50,235 nucleotides of DNA from Paraburkholderia tropica (lineage in GTDB: Bacteria; Pseudomonadota; Gammaproteobacteria; Burkholderiales; Burkholderiaceae), in assembly GCF_900109265.1 (NCBI RefSeq), contig NZ_FNZM01000024.1, forward strand, positions 79,439 through 129,673, read 5' to 3'. The translations under genes and the position numbers were made by a program. Positions 20,754 to 30,251 of the stretch are shown piece after piece (position 1 is the stretch's first letter; each line of letters begins with the position of its first letter). A model generated the notes under the pieces. The model had not been told where the DNA came from. It worked only from the letters and a program-made list of their open reading frames with translations, and searched no databases.

Positions 20754-21071
20754 TCACGGCGTGAACGTCACCGTCTCGCCCGCCTGCTCCGTCGCGTACG
20801 CGGTGAGCGCCGAGAAGAACTCGGTGCCCGTGCGCGTGTCGAGCCATTGCTCGTCGATGAAGCGGTAATGGAAACCGCCCGCTTTCGCCGCGATCCAGAT
20901 CTCCTTCATCGGCGGCTGCAGATTCACGATGATCTTCGAGCGGTTCTCGAATTCGAGTGTCAGAACGTTGCCGCTGCGCTCGAGCTCGATATCGGCTCCG
21001 CTCGCGTCGACACCGCGCTCGACGGCCGCCAGCACGGCCTCCGCGCGGCTCAGGTAGTCACTATCTGCCAT
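20754..21071 (-). CDS. cyaY: Iron-binding frataxin homologue CyaY
   Basis: 105 aa. Cytosolic frataxin family protein that binds iron and modulates IscS-dependent Fe-S cluster assembly. The N-terminal acidic helix (MADSDYLSRAEAVLAAVE), the sheet core ADIELERSGNVLTLEFENRSKIIVNLQPP and the hallmark KEIWIAAKAGGFHYRF are all present. TGGAG precedes the ATG. It is divergent from lptM with only 35 bp between the start codons, so the two promoters must overlap. Confidence 0.96.
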   Translation of the reverse strand: MADSDYLSRAEAVLAAVERGVDASGADIELERSGNVLTLEFENRSKIIVNLQPPMKEIWIAAKAGGFHYRFIDEQWLDTRTGTEFFSALTAYATEQAGETVTFTP

Positions 21072-21106
21072 GCTAAACTCCAGCGGTTAATCATTCAGGG
21101 ACAATT

Positions 21107-21448
21107 ATGCGTGTCAATTCCAGGATGCGCGCACTGGCATCCCGCATCTCGGCGTCCGGCGCGATTCTAACGGCTTTCGCGATCGGCGCCGCGTCACTCG
21201 CGGGTTGCGGCCAGAAAGGGCCGCTCTACATGCCCACGGTGCCGCCGCTCCCGCAGAAACCGAATTTCGAAACGCAGCCCGACGACAACGCGCAAACCCT
21301 GCCGAACGCGGCCTCGGGCGCGCAGGCCGGCTCGGTGCCCGATACCACCGGCACGCCGCTGTCGCTGTCGACCGACCCTGAACTGAATTCCGCGCCCGCG
21401 GCCGCCAGCGGCGCGCAAGCGGCCTCGGCCGCCGCGCCCGCTCAATAG
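21107..21448 (+). CDS. lptM: LPS translocon maturation chaperone LptM (YifL-type lipoprotein)
   Basis: 113 aa outer membrane lipoprotein. After a 33-residue signal peptide the lipobox LAGC is followed by GQKGPLYMPTVPP, the conserved CGxKGPLY-like segment by which LptM mimics LPS and assists LptD folding. The rest is an Ala/Ser/Gly/Pro low-complexity tail, longer than in E. coli YifL. It lies 23 bp upstream of lysA, the same partner it has in many proteobacteria (yifL near dapF/lysA), so the two are probably co-transcribed. Confidence 0.9.
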   Translation: MRVNSRMRALASRISASGAILTAFAIGAASLAGCGQKGPLYMPTVPPLPQKPNFETQPDDNAQTLPNAASGAQAGSVPDTTGTPLSLSTDPELNSAPAAASGAQAASAAAPAQ

Positions 21449-21471
21449 CACCGACTCAACCAGACGCTCGC

Positions 21472-22743
21472 ATGACCCAGCCCGCTTTTCATCGTGTCGA
21501 CGGCACGCTTTTCGTCGAAGGCATGTCCGCCGCCGACCTCGCCGCGCAGTACGGCACCCCGCTCTACGTCTACTCGCGCGCCGCGCTCAGCAGCGCATGG
21601 CACGCCTACGCCGACGCCTGCGCGGGCCGCCGCGCGAGCGTGCACGTCGCCGTGAAGGCCAACAGCAATCTCGCCGTGCTGAACGTATTCGCGCGCGAAG
21701 GCGCGGGCTTCGACATCGTGTCGGGCGGCGAACTGGCGCGCGTGCTGGCCGCCGGCGGCAAGGCGCAGAACACGGTGTTCTCGGGCGTGGGCAAGCATGC
21801 CGACGAAATGCGCGTCGCGCTCGAAGCGGGCGTGAAGTGCTTCAACGTCGAATCGATTCCCGAACTCGACCGCCTGAACGCCGTCGCGGGCGAACTGGGC
21901 AAGAAGGCGCCGGTCTCGCTGCGCGTGAACCCGGACGTCGACGCAAAAACGCATCCGTACATTTCCACGGGCCTGAAGTCGAACAAGTTCGGCATCGCCT
22001 TCGAAGACGCGCGCGCCACCTATCGCGCGGCCGCGGCCATGCCGAATCTGCAGGTCGTGGGCATCGACTGCCATATCGGCTCGCAGATCACCGAAGTCGC
22101 GCCGTATCTCGACGCCATCGACAAGGTGCTCGAACTCGTCGACCAGATCGAGTCGGACGGCATCGCAATTCATCACATCGACGTGGGCGGCGGTCTCGGC
22201 ATCCGCTACGACGATGAAACGCCGCCGGACATCGGCGCGTTCGTGCGCACCGTGCTCGACCGCATCGAGGCGCATGGCGCGAAGACCGGCAAGTCGCGCG
22301 AAGTCTGGTTCGAGCCGGGCCGCTCGCTGGTCGGCAATGCAGGCATCCTGCTGACGACCGTCGAATTCCTCAAGCCCGGCGCGGAAAAGAACTTCGCGAT
22401 CGTCGACGCGGCCATGAACGATCTGGCACGCCCCGCGATGTACGAGGCGTATCACGCGATCGAGACGGTCGCAACGCCGGCGGGCGAAGCCAAAACGTGG
22501 GACATCGTCGGTCCGGTGTGCGAGAGCGGCGACTGGCTGGGCCGCGAACGCACGCTCGCGATCGAGCCGGGCGACGTGCTGGCGATCCGCTCGGCGGGCG
22601 CGTACGGCTTCGCGATGAGCTCGAACTACAACACGCGTCCGCGTGCCGCCGAAATCATGGTCGACGGTGCTCGCACGCACGTCGCGCGCGAGCGCGAAAC
22701 GGTGCCGCAACTGTTCGCGGGCGAGCATCTGCTGCCGGATTGA
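21472..22743 (+). CDS. lysA: Diaminopimelate decarboxylase
   Basis: 423 aa PLP enzyme of the alanine racemase fold type III. It decarboxylates meso-DAP to L-lysine, the last step of lysine synthesis. Lys62 in VAVKANSN carries PLP. SGGELARVLAAG, HIGSQI, HIDVGGGLGIRY, WFEPGRSLVGNAG and the CESGD motif of the partner-subunit active site are all visible, as is AYGFAMSSNYN near the end. It sits behind lptM and is closed by a strong terminator. Confidence 0.97.
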   Translation: MTQPAFHRVDGTLFVEGMSAADLAAQYGTPLYVYSRAALSSAWHAYADACAGRRASVHVAVKANSNLAVLNVFAREGAGFDIVSGGELARVLAAGGKAQNTVFSGVGKHADEMRVALEAGVKCFNVESIPELDRLNAVAGELGKKAPVSLRVNPDVDAKTHPYISTGLKSNKFGIAFEDARATYRAAAAMPNLQVVGIDCHIGSQITEVAPYLDAIDKVLELVDQIESDGIAIHHIDVGGGLGIRYDDETPPDIGAFVRTVLDRIEAHGAKTGKSREVWFEPGRSLVGNAGILLTTVEFLKPGAEKNFAIVDAAMNDLARPAMYEAYHAIETVATPAGEAKTWDIVGPVCESGDWLGRERTLAIEPGDVLAIRSAGAYGFAMSSNYNTRPRAAEIMVDGARTHVARERETVPQLFAGEHLLPD

Positions 22744-22787
22744 TTGGACTGACCTGATCGTCGGGCTGTGTTGCCGACCGCATGAAA

Positions 22788-22819
22788 CGAAAAAGCGACG
22801 CCGCGTGCGTCGCTTTTTT
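22788..22819. terminator. Bidirectional terminator between lysA and msrQ
   Basis: AAAAAGCGACG-C...-CGTCGCTTTTTT hairpin with tracts on both sides, between convergent genes. Confidence 0.9.
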
Positions 22820-22846
22820 ATTGCGCGGGCGGAGAACCCACGGCGC

Positions 22847-23575
22847 TCAAGCGGCGCGCGTCGGCCCGCCCGCCTTGAAGCGCGCGACTAGCCACGCGCC
22901 GATCCGCCAGCCGAGCAGCACGAGCATGATCGCGCCGTAGAGCTTCGGCAGCGCGAGATCGTGCTTGCCGGCCTTCATCCACCAGAAATGCAGAATCGCG
23001 AGCACGCCGATCGCATAGATCAGCCGGTGCAGCGTCTGCCAGCGGCGGCCGAGCTTGCGCGCCATCGCGCGCGTCGAGGTGACGGCAAGCGGAATCAGCA
23101 GCACGAAGGCCGCGAAACCCACCGTGATGAAGGGCCGCTTGCCGACGTCCTTGAGCATCGCGGCCACGTCGAACCATTTGTCGAACCAGATATAAGTCGT
23201 GAAGTGCAGCGCCGCGTAGAAAAACGCGTAGAGGCCCAGCATGCGCCGCAAGCGCACGAGCGCGGTCCAGCCCGTGAGACGGCGCAGCGGCGTGACGGCC
23301 AGCGTGATGCAGAGGAACACGAGCGTCCAGAGTCCCGTCGAGCGCGTGATGAATTCGATCGGATTCGCGCCCAGCCGGTCGGTGAAGCCGAACAGCACGA
23401 TACGCGCGAGCGGATACAGCGAAGCGACGAACACCGCGCCCTTCAGCCATGGCAGCCAGCGCGGACCGCTCGCGGCGCGTGCTTTCGCCTGCGCGGACGG
23501 CGCGCCGCCGACACGTCGCCCGGTCGCGTCCGTCGCTTCGTTGGCCTCGCGGGTCGAATTCACATTGTGCTCCAT
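22847..23575 (-). CDS. msrQ: Heme-binding membrane subunit MsrQ of the periplasmic methionine sulfoxide reductase
   Basis: 242 aa, six-helix b-type heme protein of the YedZ/ferric-reductase fold that passes quinol or flavin electrons to MsrP. The ~35-residue polar N-terminus is longer than usual. Membrane helices carry the heme ligands in LYAFFYAALHFTTYIWFDKW and LHRLIYAIGVLAILHFWW. WLVARFKAGG ends the last helix. It starts 7 bp behind the msrP stop and is surely coupled to it. Confidence 0.95.
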   Translation of the reverse strand: MEHNVNSTREANEATDATGRRVGGAPSAQAKARAASGPRWLPWLKGAVFVASLYPLARIVLFGFTDRLGANPIEFITRSTGLWTLVFLCITLAVTPLRRLTGWTALVRLRRMLGLYAFFYAALHFTTYIWFDKWFDVAAMLKDVGKRPFITVGFAAFVLLIPLAVTSTRAMARKLGRRWQTLHRLIYAIGVLAILHFWWMKAGKHDLALPKLYGAIMLVLLGWRIGAWLVARFKAGGPTRAA

Positions 23576-23582
23576 CGCATGC

Positions 23583-24605
23583 TCAGAAGTTCTTGCGCAG
23601 ATCCATGCCCTGATACATCGACGCCACCAGATCGCCGTAGCCGTTGTACATCAGCGTCTTGCGCTTGGGCGTGAAAAAGCCGTCCTCGCCGATCCGCCGC
23701 TCGGTCGCCTGGCTCCAGCGCGGGTGATCGACGTTCGGATTCACGTTCGAAAAGAAGCCGTACTCGTTGGACGCGTAGGTGTTCCAGCTCGTCGGCGGCT
23801 GCTTCTCGACGAAGCGGATCTTCACCAGCGACTTCGCGCTCTTGAAGCCGTACTTCCACGGAATCACCACGCGCACCGGCGCGCCGTTCTGGTTCGGCAG
23901 CACCTGCCCGTAGAGCCCGACGGTGAGCAGCGTGAGCGGATTCATCGCTTCGTCCATGCGCAGGCCTTCGGAATACGGCCAGTCGAGAATCGGCTCGGCG
24001 AGGCCCGGCATCTGCGAGCGGTCGGCGAGCGTGATGAATTGCACGTATTTCGCGTTGCCGGTCGGCTGCGCACGCTTGACCAGCTCGGACAGCGAAATGC
24101 CGATCCACGGAATCACCATCGACCAGCCTTCCACGCAGCGGTGGCGGTACACGCGCTCCTCAAGCGGCGCGATCTTGAGGATGTCGTCGATGTCCCAGAC
24201 CTTCGCGTTCTTCACCTCGCCTTCCACGCTCACCTTCCACGGACGCGGACGCAGCGTGCCGGCGTTCTGCGCCGGATCGCCCTTGTCGGTGCCGAACTCG
24301 TAGAAGTTGTTATAGGTCGTCACGTCCTTGTACGGCGTGGCCTTGTCGGGCGCGACGAACTTCGGGTTGGTCTTCGCGGCCAGCTTGATCGCTTTCGGGT
24401 CGCCCGGCGCGTATTCCGCGAACGCCTCGCGCGCGCCACCCAACAAGCCGAACGCGCCGACACCGCCCGTCATGCCGCCAAGCGCCAGCGCGCCGGCCGC
24501 CTTCATCACTCGCCGGCGCTGTTCGAACACCTTTTGCGGCGTGATCTCGCTTGCGGCGATGTCGTCGCCGGTGAGGATGATCCTGCTGCTGCGCTTCGTC
24601 CACAT
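23583..24605 (-). CDS. msrP: Periplasmic methionine sulfoxide reductase catalytic subunit MsrP
   Basis: 340 aa molybdoprotein that reduces methionine sulfoxide in oxidised periplasmic proteins. The N-terminus MWTKRSSRIILTGDDI is followed by a Tat signal (RRRVMKAAGALALGG), needed because the folded Mo-cofactor protein is exported. The cofactor region has YRHRCVEGWSMVIPWIG with the molybdenum-ligand Cys, and GAPVRVVIPWKYGFKSAKSL. The ATG at 24605 follows GAGGG eight bases away. First gene of msrPQ. Confidence 0.96.
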   Translation of the reverse strand: MWTKRSSRIILTGDDIAASEITPQKVFEQRRRVMKAAGALALGGMTGGVGAFGLLGGAREAFAEYAPGDPKAIKLAAKTNPKFVAPDKATPYKDVTTYNNFYEFGTDKGDPAQNAGTLRPRPWKVSVEGEVKNAKVWDIDDILKIAPLEERVYRHRCVEGWSMVIPWIGISLSELVKRAQPTGNAKYVQFITLADRSQMPGLAEPILDWPYSEGLRMDEAMNPLTLLTVGLYGQVLPNQNGAPVRVVIPWKYGFKSAKSLVKIRFVEKQPPTSWNTYASNEYGFFSNVNPNVDHPRWSQATERRIGEDGFFTPKRKTLMYNGYGDLVASMYQGMDLRKNF

Positions 24606-24734
24606 GATGTTGCCCTCGTCTGCTTTCCACCGCCTGCCTGGGTGTTTCCTGACTGTCGACCGGCTCCGCACACGATGGTTCGGAGCCCTGTAACACGGCA
24701 AACGCACGCGCCGCGCAATCCTTCCCATCCGACG

Positions 24735-24768
24735 AAAAAAAACCGCCGGAGCGCGTGGCGTCCGGCGG
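24735..24768 (-). terminator. Terminator of the ccs1-ccsB operon
   Basis: CCGCCGGA and TCCGGCGG make an 8-bp stem with a 10-nt loop. Eight T follow on the minus strand. It lies 27 bp behind ccsB and ahead of msrP. Confidence 0.93.
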
Positions 24769-24794
24769 TGAGTTCGTTGTGCGGCGCAGACCGG

Positions 24795-26015
24795 TTACAG
24801 CTTGCCGTAACTATGCAGCCCCGAGAGGAACATGTTCACGCCGAGGAACGCGAAGGTCGTGACCAGCAGGCCCGTGAGCGCCCACCAGGCAGCCACGCCG
24901 CCGCGCAGGCCCTTCATGAGGCGCATGTGCAGCCAGGCAGCGTAGTTCAGCCAGACGATCAGCGCCCAGGTTTCCTTCGGGTCCCAGCTCCAGTAGCCGC
25001 CCCATGCCTGCGCGGCCCACAGCGCGCCGAGAATCGTGGCGATGGTGAAGAACGCGAAGCCGACGGCGATCGACTTGTACATGACGTCGTCGAGCACCTC
25101 CAGCGCGGGCAGGCGGTCCGCCAGCATGCCGCGCTCCTTCATGATGTAGGCCACGCCCACCATCGCCGACAACGCGAAGCTGCCGTAGCCGATGAAGTTC
25201 GCCGGCACGTGGATCTTCATCCACCAGCTTTGCAGCGCGGGCACGAGCGGCTGGATCTGCTGCGCGTCGCGCGAGATCGAGTACCACATCAGGAAGCCCA
25301 CGGCCGCGCTGATCACGAGCAGCACGAAGGCGCCGAGCGCGCGCGTGTTGTAGTGCTTTTCGTAATACAGGTAGAACAGCGCCGTGATCAGGCTGAACAG
25401 CACGAACACTTCGTAGAGGTTCGAGATGGGAATATGGCCGACGTCCGCGCCGATCAGGTAGGACTCGTACCAGCGCACCATCAGACCCGTGAAGCCCATC
25501 AACACGGCCGCCCAGGTCAGCTTCGAGCCGATCGAGCCGCCCGAGGGCGAGCGCGAGAGCAGGCCGATCCAGTAGAACAGCGTGGCGAGCACGAACAGCG
25601 CGCTCATCCACAGAATGGCCGACTGGCTGGAGAGGAAGTACTTGAGGAAGAACGCCTGGTCGGCGCGCGCGAGGTCGCCCTGATAGATCTGGATCGCGCC
25701 GATCGACATCACGGCGATGCCCGCCATCAGCAGACGCGCCGGTTTCCAGCGCCAGCCGAGCACGACGAGCGCCGGCACCGTGCCGCACATCACGAGCTTG
25801 TCGTAGTAGTTCATGTGCGCGTGGTAGCGCGACAGCGCGAAGCCCGCGCCCGCCACCAGCACCAGCGCGAACAGCCAGTCGACCAGCGTCAGGCGGCGCA
25901 GGAAGGGGCGTTCGTCGAAGAAGTCGTCGGCGGGCAAATCGTGCGCCGCCGTCTGCACCGCGGCGCGGTCTGCGCGGCGGGCCTTTGCGGATGAGGAAAC
26001 CTGAGTCAAGTCCAT
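24795..26015 (-). CDS. ccsB: System II cytochrome c biogenesis protein CcsB (CcsA/ResC-like)
   Basis: 406 aa polytopic inner membrane protein that carries heme to the periplasm for attachment to apocytochromes. The tryptophan-rich WWD heme-handling loop is WGGYWSWDPKETW. Other family words are HVPANFIGYGSFALSA and SNLYEVFVLFSL. The start at 26015 gives MDLTQVSSSAKARR; the SD is weak. It follows ccs1 by 74 bp. Betaproteobacteria use this two-protein Ccs system instead of CcmA-H. Confidence 0.95.
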   Translation of the reverse strand: MDLTQVSSSAKARRADRAAVQTAAHDLPADDFFDERPFLRRLTLVDWLFALVLVAGAGFALSRYHAHMNYYDKLVMCGTVPALVVLGWRWKPARLLMAGIAVMSIGAIQIYQGDLARADQAFFLKYFLSSQSAILWMSALFVLATLFYWIGLLSRSPSGGSIGSKLTWAAVLMGFTGLMVRWYESYLIGADVGHIPISNLYEVFVLFSLITALFYLYYEKHYNTRALGAFVLLVISAAVGFLMWYSISRDAQQIQPLVPALQSWWMKIHVPANFIGYGSFALSAMVGVAYIMKERGMLADRLPALEVLDDVMYKSIAVGFAFFTIATILGALWAAQAWGGYWSWDPKETWALIVWLNYAAWLHMRLMKGLRGGVAAWWALTGLLVTTFAFLGVNMFLSGLHSYGKL

Positions 26016-26089
26016 GGGCTTACCGGTGTTGATCGTGAATGTCCGTGAAGCGCGCGCAAAACGTGAAAAGCGCGCAAGGATCGCGAGGA

Positions 26090-28336
26090 TCAAGGTGCAC
26101 GGTCCGTCCCGCCTTCGTTTGCGTTGCGGTCCGCCTTGGCGTGAGCGTCGGCGTCGGCAGAGTCTTCGGCGGCCTGCGCTTTCGCGCCGAGCGCGCGCGC
26201 GACAGCTTCGCGGGTACGGGCAAATTCCTTCTCGAAGTCGAGTGTACGGCGCGCGGTTGACATCGCCATGATGACGTTCACGCCGCCGCCTGCTTCGCCA
26301 TTCCGGTCCTTCAGCCAGAACCACAGACGCCGCTCGCGCACGTAGAACATCGAGAAGATGCCGAGCACGAGCAACAGGCTGCCAAGATACACGACTTTTT
26401 TGCCCGGTGCGCGCGTCAACTGAAATACCGAAGCTTGCACCTGCTTGAATGAATCGAGCTGTAGATAGACAGGCGATCCATACAGAAAGCTGTCGGATAC
26501 CGCGTTGATCGCGTCCTGAACGAAGCGCGCCGAGTCGGCGTCCGGCTTCAGATCGGGCTCGCCGGCCTGCTCGCGCGCGAGCTGCCAGAGATCCCACGTC
26601 GCGCCTTCGAGCATGCGCAGCAAGAGGCCCGCGGCCTTCTCCTGCTGGTCTTTCGGCACCGACTTGTCGATGAACGCCGCCACCGCCTGGAAGCCGCCCT
26701 GCTGCGCTTTCGGCGCGGCCTGGGTCGAATCGTCGGCGCCCGCGAACAGGGTCAGCACGCGCAGCGCGCTGTCTTCGAGGTGCTGCTGAAGCTCGCGATT
26801 CGCTTCGGGGACCGAACGCAGGGCGAAGCGGTGCGCCGCCTGGGCGCGCAGCGCCGGGTCCTCGTAGGCCGCGCGCAGCATCATCCATTCCTTCATGGTG
26901 CCGCCGCTGTCGGCCGGAATGCGCAGGTAACGGAACGGATCGTCGGGGTTCTCGCGCATGCCCGCGAGGAACATGCGCTCGCCGTTCACGTCGACGGGCA
27001 GCATATAGTTGTTGTACTCGCGCGCCTGGCCGTCCTTGTCGCGCACCTTGTATTGCACCGACGGCCCGACGTTATGCAGATCGAGCGGCTTCGAACTCTT
27101 CGCGCCCGAACCGAGGCGCTCGTCGAACGCTTCCTTGAGCGTCTGGTGCGCGACGCCGCGCGCGTCGGTCTGACCGCTGCCGTTCGAGATGTTCTCGACG
27201 TTGATGGCGCGGAAATCGGCGAACTCGATGGTCTGGCCGTCCACGCCCGGCACGCTTTGGCCCGCGGGCAGTTTGAGCGGCGCCGAGTTGCCGATCGTGC
27301 CGCCGAACGGGAAACTCTTCGCGCTCGCACCGTTCATCGGCCAGGCGGTCATCTGCATCTGCGAGCCGCCGTCCTGGAAGCTCGACTGGTAGATCGACAC
27401 GCCGTCGTACGTGAACGGCTCGTTCACCTCGATGCGCGCCGGAATGCGCTTGCCGGTCTGGTGATCGATCACGACGATGTCGCTCGCGAACAGCTTGGGC
27501 ATGCCGGTCGAGTAGTAGTCGACGATGAACTTGTTGAGCTGGATCGAGAACGGCAGGTCCTGAATCAGCGAGCCGTCGGGCTGGTTCAGGATGGCCGTGG
27601 AAACGAACTGGCCTTCGGGCACCCACGCGTAGCCGCGGAAGGTGGGGTTCGAGGCCGAGAGGCGATGTTCGGCCGAGATGTCGTTGATGACCGCGTTGCT
27701 GCGGATCGGCGATTTGTCGAACAGCCACATCTGGAATTTGATCGGCAGGTTGCTGTCGAGCAGGCCGCCGATGCAGATCACCACAATCGCGAGGTGGGCG
27801 AAGATATAGCCGATCTTCGTGAGCGCGCCGCGCTTGGCCGCGATCAGCGTGGCGCCGTCGGTCTCGCGCGTGACGAAGCGGTAGCCGAGGCGGCCCGCCA
27901 GCTTGCTGAGCGTGGCGGCGGTGTGCTCGCGCGTCGCGCCGTCGAGCGCGAACTCGCCCTTGTGGTGGAAGGCGCGCAGGCTGCCTTCGCGCACCTTGTC
28001 CTTCCAGCTTTTCATGTCGGCGATCATCTTCGGGCCGTTGCGGATCACGCACAGCGAGATCGACACGACGAGAAAGCCGAGGATCGTCATGAACCACCAC
28101 GCGCTGTAGACCGTGTAGAGGCTCAGCGAGCGGAAGATGTCGGCCCAGAACGGGCCGAACTGATTCACATAGTTGGGATAGGGGTCGTCCTGCGTGAGCA
28201 CCGTGCCGATGATGCTCGCGATGGCCAGCACGACCAGCAGCGCAATGGCAAAACGCATCGAACTGAGCAGCTCGATGGCGCTTCTCACCGCCTTCTGGCG
28301 GACATTCAACTGCAGACCCTGCGTGGTGACGCTCAT
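26090..28336 (-). CDS. ccs1: System II cytochrome c biogenesis protein Ccs1/ResB
   Basis: 748 aa. Partner of CcsB in heme delivery; it holds apocytochrome on the periplasmic side. Three N-terminal helices (FAIALLVVLAIASIIGTVL; AWWFMTILGFLVVSISLC; IGYIFAHLAIVVICIGGLL) precede a long periplasmic domain with VDYYSTGMPKLFASDIVV and FTYDGVSIYQSSFQDGGS. A last helix lies near the C-terminus (VVYLGSLLLVLGIFSMFYV), followed by a cytoplasmic tail. Cytochrome c4 immediately upstream is a natural client. Confidence 0.95.
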   Translation of the reverse strand: MSVTTQGLQLNVRQKAVRSAIELLSSMRFAIALLVVLAIASIIGTVLTQDDPYPNYVNQFGPFWADIFRSLSLYTVYSAWWFMTILGFLVVSISLCVIRNGPKMIADMKSWKDKVREGSLRAFHHKGEFALDGATREHTAATLSKLAGRLGYRFVTRETDGATLIAAKRGALTKIGYIFAHLAIVVICIGGLLDSNLPIKFQMWLFDKSPIRSNAVINDISAEHRLSASNPTFRGYAWVPEGQFVSTAILNQPDGSLIQDLPFSIQLNKFIVDYYSTGMPKLFASDIVVIDHQTGKRIPARIEVNEPFTYDGVSIYQSSFQDGGSQMQMTAWPMNGASAKSFPFGGTIGNSAPLKLPAGQSVPGVDGQTIEFADFRAINVENISNGSGQTDARGVAHQTLKEAFDERLGSGAKSSKPLDLHNVGPSVQYKVRDKDGQAREYNNYMLPVDVNGERMFLAGMRENPDDPFRYLRIPADSGGTMKEWMMLRAAYEDPALRAQAAHRFALRSVPEANRELQQHLEDSALRVLTLFAGADDSTQAAPKAQQGGFQAVAAFIDKSVPKDQQEKAAGLLLRMLEGATWDLWQLAREQAGEPDLKPDADSARFVQDAINAVSDSFLYGSPVYLQLDSFKQVQASVFQLTRAPGKKVVYLGSLLLVLGIFSMFYVRERRLWFWLKDRNGEAGGGVNVIMAMSTARRTLDFEKEFARTREAVARALGAKAQAAEDSADADAHAKADRNANEGGTDRAP

Positions 28337-28379
28337 TCAAACTCCGCTTCGAGTGCGCACGACGTGCGCGCTTACAGCA

Positions 28380-28433
28380 AAAAAGGGTGCAGGACCGCCG
28401 CATGCGCGCGGTGCCCACACCCTTTTCTTGTTC
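28380..28433 (-). terminator. Terminator behind the cytochrome c4 gene
   Basis: AAAAGGGTG and CACCCTTTT form the outer stem, with further GC pairing inside the loop. It separates the cytochrome gene from ccs1, so ccs1 should have its own promoter. Confidence 0.7.
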
Positions 28434-28452
28434 TTCGACTCCGGCGAAACGG

Positions 28453-29127
28453 TCAATGCAGACCGGCCGCGTAATCCGCCACCGCCTTGATTTCGTCGTC
28501 CGACAGACGGTGCGAGATCGTGTGCATCGGCTCGTTGTTGTTGCGCGTGCCCTGCTGGAAAGCGGTGAGCTGCGTAACGAGATACTCCGACCACTGGCCC
28601 GACAGTCGCGGATACTGGATCGGAATGCCCTGCCCGGTCGGGCCGTGGCAGGCAGCGCAGGCGGGCACGCCTTTGTCGGCGATACCGCCGCGCCAGATCT
28701 TCTGGCCGAGCGGCACGGTCTTCGCGTCGTGGGCGAAACCGGGCTTGGGCGTCTGCGACGCGAACCAGGCGGCGACGTTGATCATATCCTGATCGGACAG
28801 CGCCGATGCGAAGCCCGCCATAATCGCATTATTTCGCACGGGGGGCTTGCCGCCGGGTTGCGGCTTGAAATCCTTGAGCTGTTTGACGAGGTAGTCGGCG
28901 TGCTGGCCGGCGAGCTTCGGATAGGCGCCGCCCGCACTGTTGCCATCGGCCGCGTGACAGGCCGCGCACACCTGCGCCGCGATCGCCTGCCCCCGCGCAA
29001 GGTCTGGTTTCGCCGGGGTTGCCGGGTCCGCCGCCATCGCTATCATCGACACCCCTGCTGCAAGACCTGCCGTTATCGTAACAATCGCAAAATTGAGTAC
29101 TTTCAGGGACTTGCACAGTCGATTCAT
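28453..29127 (-). CDS. Di-heme cytochrome c4
   Basis: 224 aa periplasmic electron carrier. The signal peptide (about residues 1-33, ending SMIAMA before ADPATPAK) is followed by two similar domains. Each has one CAACH heme site (VCAACHAADGNSAGG and ACAACHGPTGQG) and a later methionine ligand region (NNAIMAGFASALSD; NNEPMHTISHRLSD). It carries electrons from the bc1 complex to terminal oxidases. The neighbours ccs1 and ccsB mature it. The cytochrome c4-engB adjacency is also seen in Pseudomonas. Confidence 0.94.
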   Translation of the reverse strand: MNRLCKSLKVLNFAIVTITAGLAAGVSMIAMAADPATPAKPDLARGQAIAAQVCAACHAADGNSAGGAYPKLAGQHADYLVKQLKDFKPQPGGKPPVRNNAIMAGFASALSDQDMINVAAWFASQTPKPGFAHDAKTVPLGQKIWRGGIADKGVPACAACHGPTGQGIPIQYPRLSGQWSEYLVTQLTAFQQGTRNNNEPMHTISHRLSDDEIKAVADYAAGLH

Positions 29128-29363
29128 TCGCGCACCTTGTTTCGTCTTGTGGGAATCAGGTTCTGCAATGTACGACAGCGACCGATCTCGCTCGAAAGGC
29201 CCGCGCCGGCCTCACGGGTATTCAGTAAACCGTCGCATTGTACAATAGCGCGCAAGGCGCAACCGCGCCAATCGGGCCTCTCCCCGATATCTCAATATCG
29301 TTCCCGGGCGCCTCCGGGCGAGGCAGGCCAGCCGCCTCGTTATTTCATAATGTGGTCCTACAG

Positions 29364-30035
29364 ATGGCCTTCCTGCTGCATCAAGCCCGTTTCTTCACGA
29401 CGGTGAATCACCTGCGCGACCTGCCCGCCACGGCGCGGCCGGAAGTGGCGTTCGCCGGCCGCTCGAACGCGGGCAAATCGACCGCGATCAATCTGCTGTG
29501 CAACCAGAAGCGCCTCGCCTTCGCGTCGAAGACGCCTGGCCGCACGCAGCACATCAACTATTTCTCGGTGGGTCCGGCCGACGAACCGTCCGGCTATCTG
29601 GTCGACCTGCCCGGCTACGGCTATGCGGAAGTGCCGGAAGCGGCGAAGCAGCACTGGCAGCATCTGCTGTCGGTCTATCTGCAAACGCGCGCGCAACTGA
29701 GCGGTCTCGTGCTGATGATGGACGCGCGCCGCCCACTGACCGAACTGGACCGCCGCATGATCGAGTGGTTTGCGCCCACCGGTAAGCCGATTCACGCACT
29801 CCTGACGAAATGCGACAAATTGACGCGTCAGGAGAGCGTGCTCGCGCTGCGTTCGACGAACAAGGCGTTCGACGAATACCGGCAACAGGGCTATCAGGGC
29901 AAGCTGAGCGCGCAGCTCTTTTCGGCGCTCAAGCGTGTGGGGCTCGATGAGGCCCATGCCGTCATCGAAAGCTGGATCGTGCCCCCGGACAACGCGGCCG
30001 AGGCCGGCGAAACCGCCCCCAAAGCCGGCGCGTAA
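29364..30035 (+). CDS. engB: Ribosome biogenesis GTP-binding protein EngB/YsxC/YihA
   Basis: 223 aa essential GTPase in late 50S assembly. G1 is GRSNAGKST (residues 32-40), G2 region KTPGRTQHINYF, G3 DLPGYGYAEV, G4 TKCDK and G5 SALKR. The ATG at 29364 gives the family N-terminus MAFLLHQARFFTTV; upstream in-frame codons are not family-like. A TACAAT box at 29241-29246 may be its -10. Divergent from the cytochrome c4 gene. Confidence 0.95.
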   Translation: MAFLLHQARFFTTVNHLRDLPATARPEVAFAGRSNAGKSTAINLLCNQKRLAFASKTPGRTQHINYFSVGPADEPSGYLVDLPGYGYAEVPEAAKQHWQHLLSVYLQTRAQLSGLVLMMDARRPLTELDRRMIEWFAPTGKPIHALLTKCDKLTRQESVLALRSTNKAFDEYRQQGYQGKLSAQLFSALKRVGLDEAHAVIESWIVPPDNAAEAGETAPKAGA

Positions 30036-30223
30036 GCGCGTATCGGTCACTTCGTCGTTCCGGCGCAAGCCCCGCGCATCAATGCCGCGGGGCGCGCCGC
30101 CGCCATCCGGCGGCACCCTCCCGAACTTTCTTCGTGCCAACGTGCGGCAGCCCACACAAGGTCTGCCCGCAACCGCATGCGCGACGTCGAAAATATGCGC
30201 AATGCACGATTCTGGCTGCGCAT
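30036..30223. other. Non-coding stretch behind engB
   Basis: No gene seen. It holds a perfect GCCGCC-ATCC-GGCGGC hairpin at 30099-30114, which may terminate engB weakly. With the following candidate RNA and the hemB leader this makes a 448-bp gap. Confidence 0.5.
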
Positions 30224-30251
30224 AAAAAAACCCGCCGTAATTGCCGGCGGG
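30224..30251 (-). terminator. Intrinsic terminator of the candidate sRNA
   Basis: 7-bp GC stem CCCGCCG/CGGCGGG, 7-nt loop, then T7 on the minus strand only. The plus strand has no T-run, so it is directional. Confidence 0.85.
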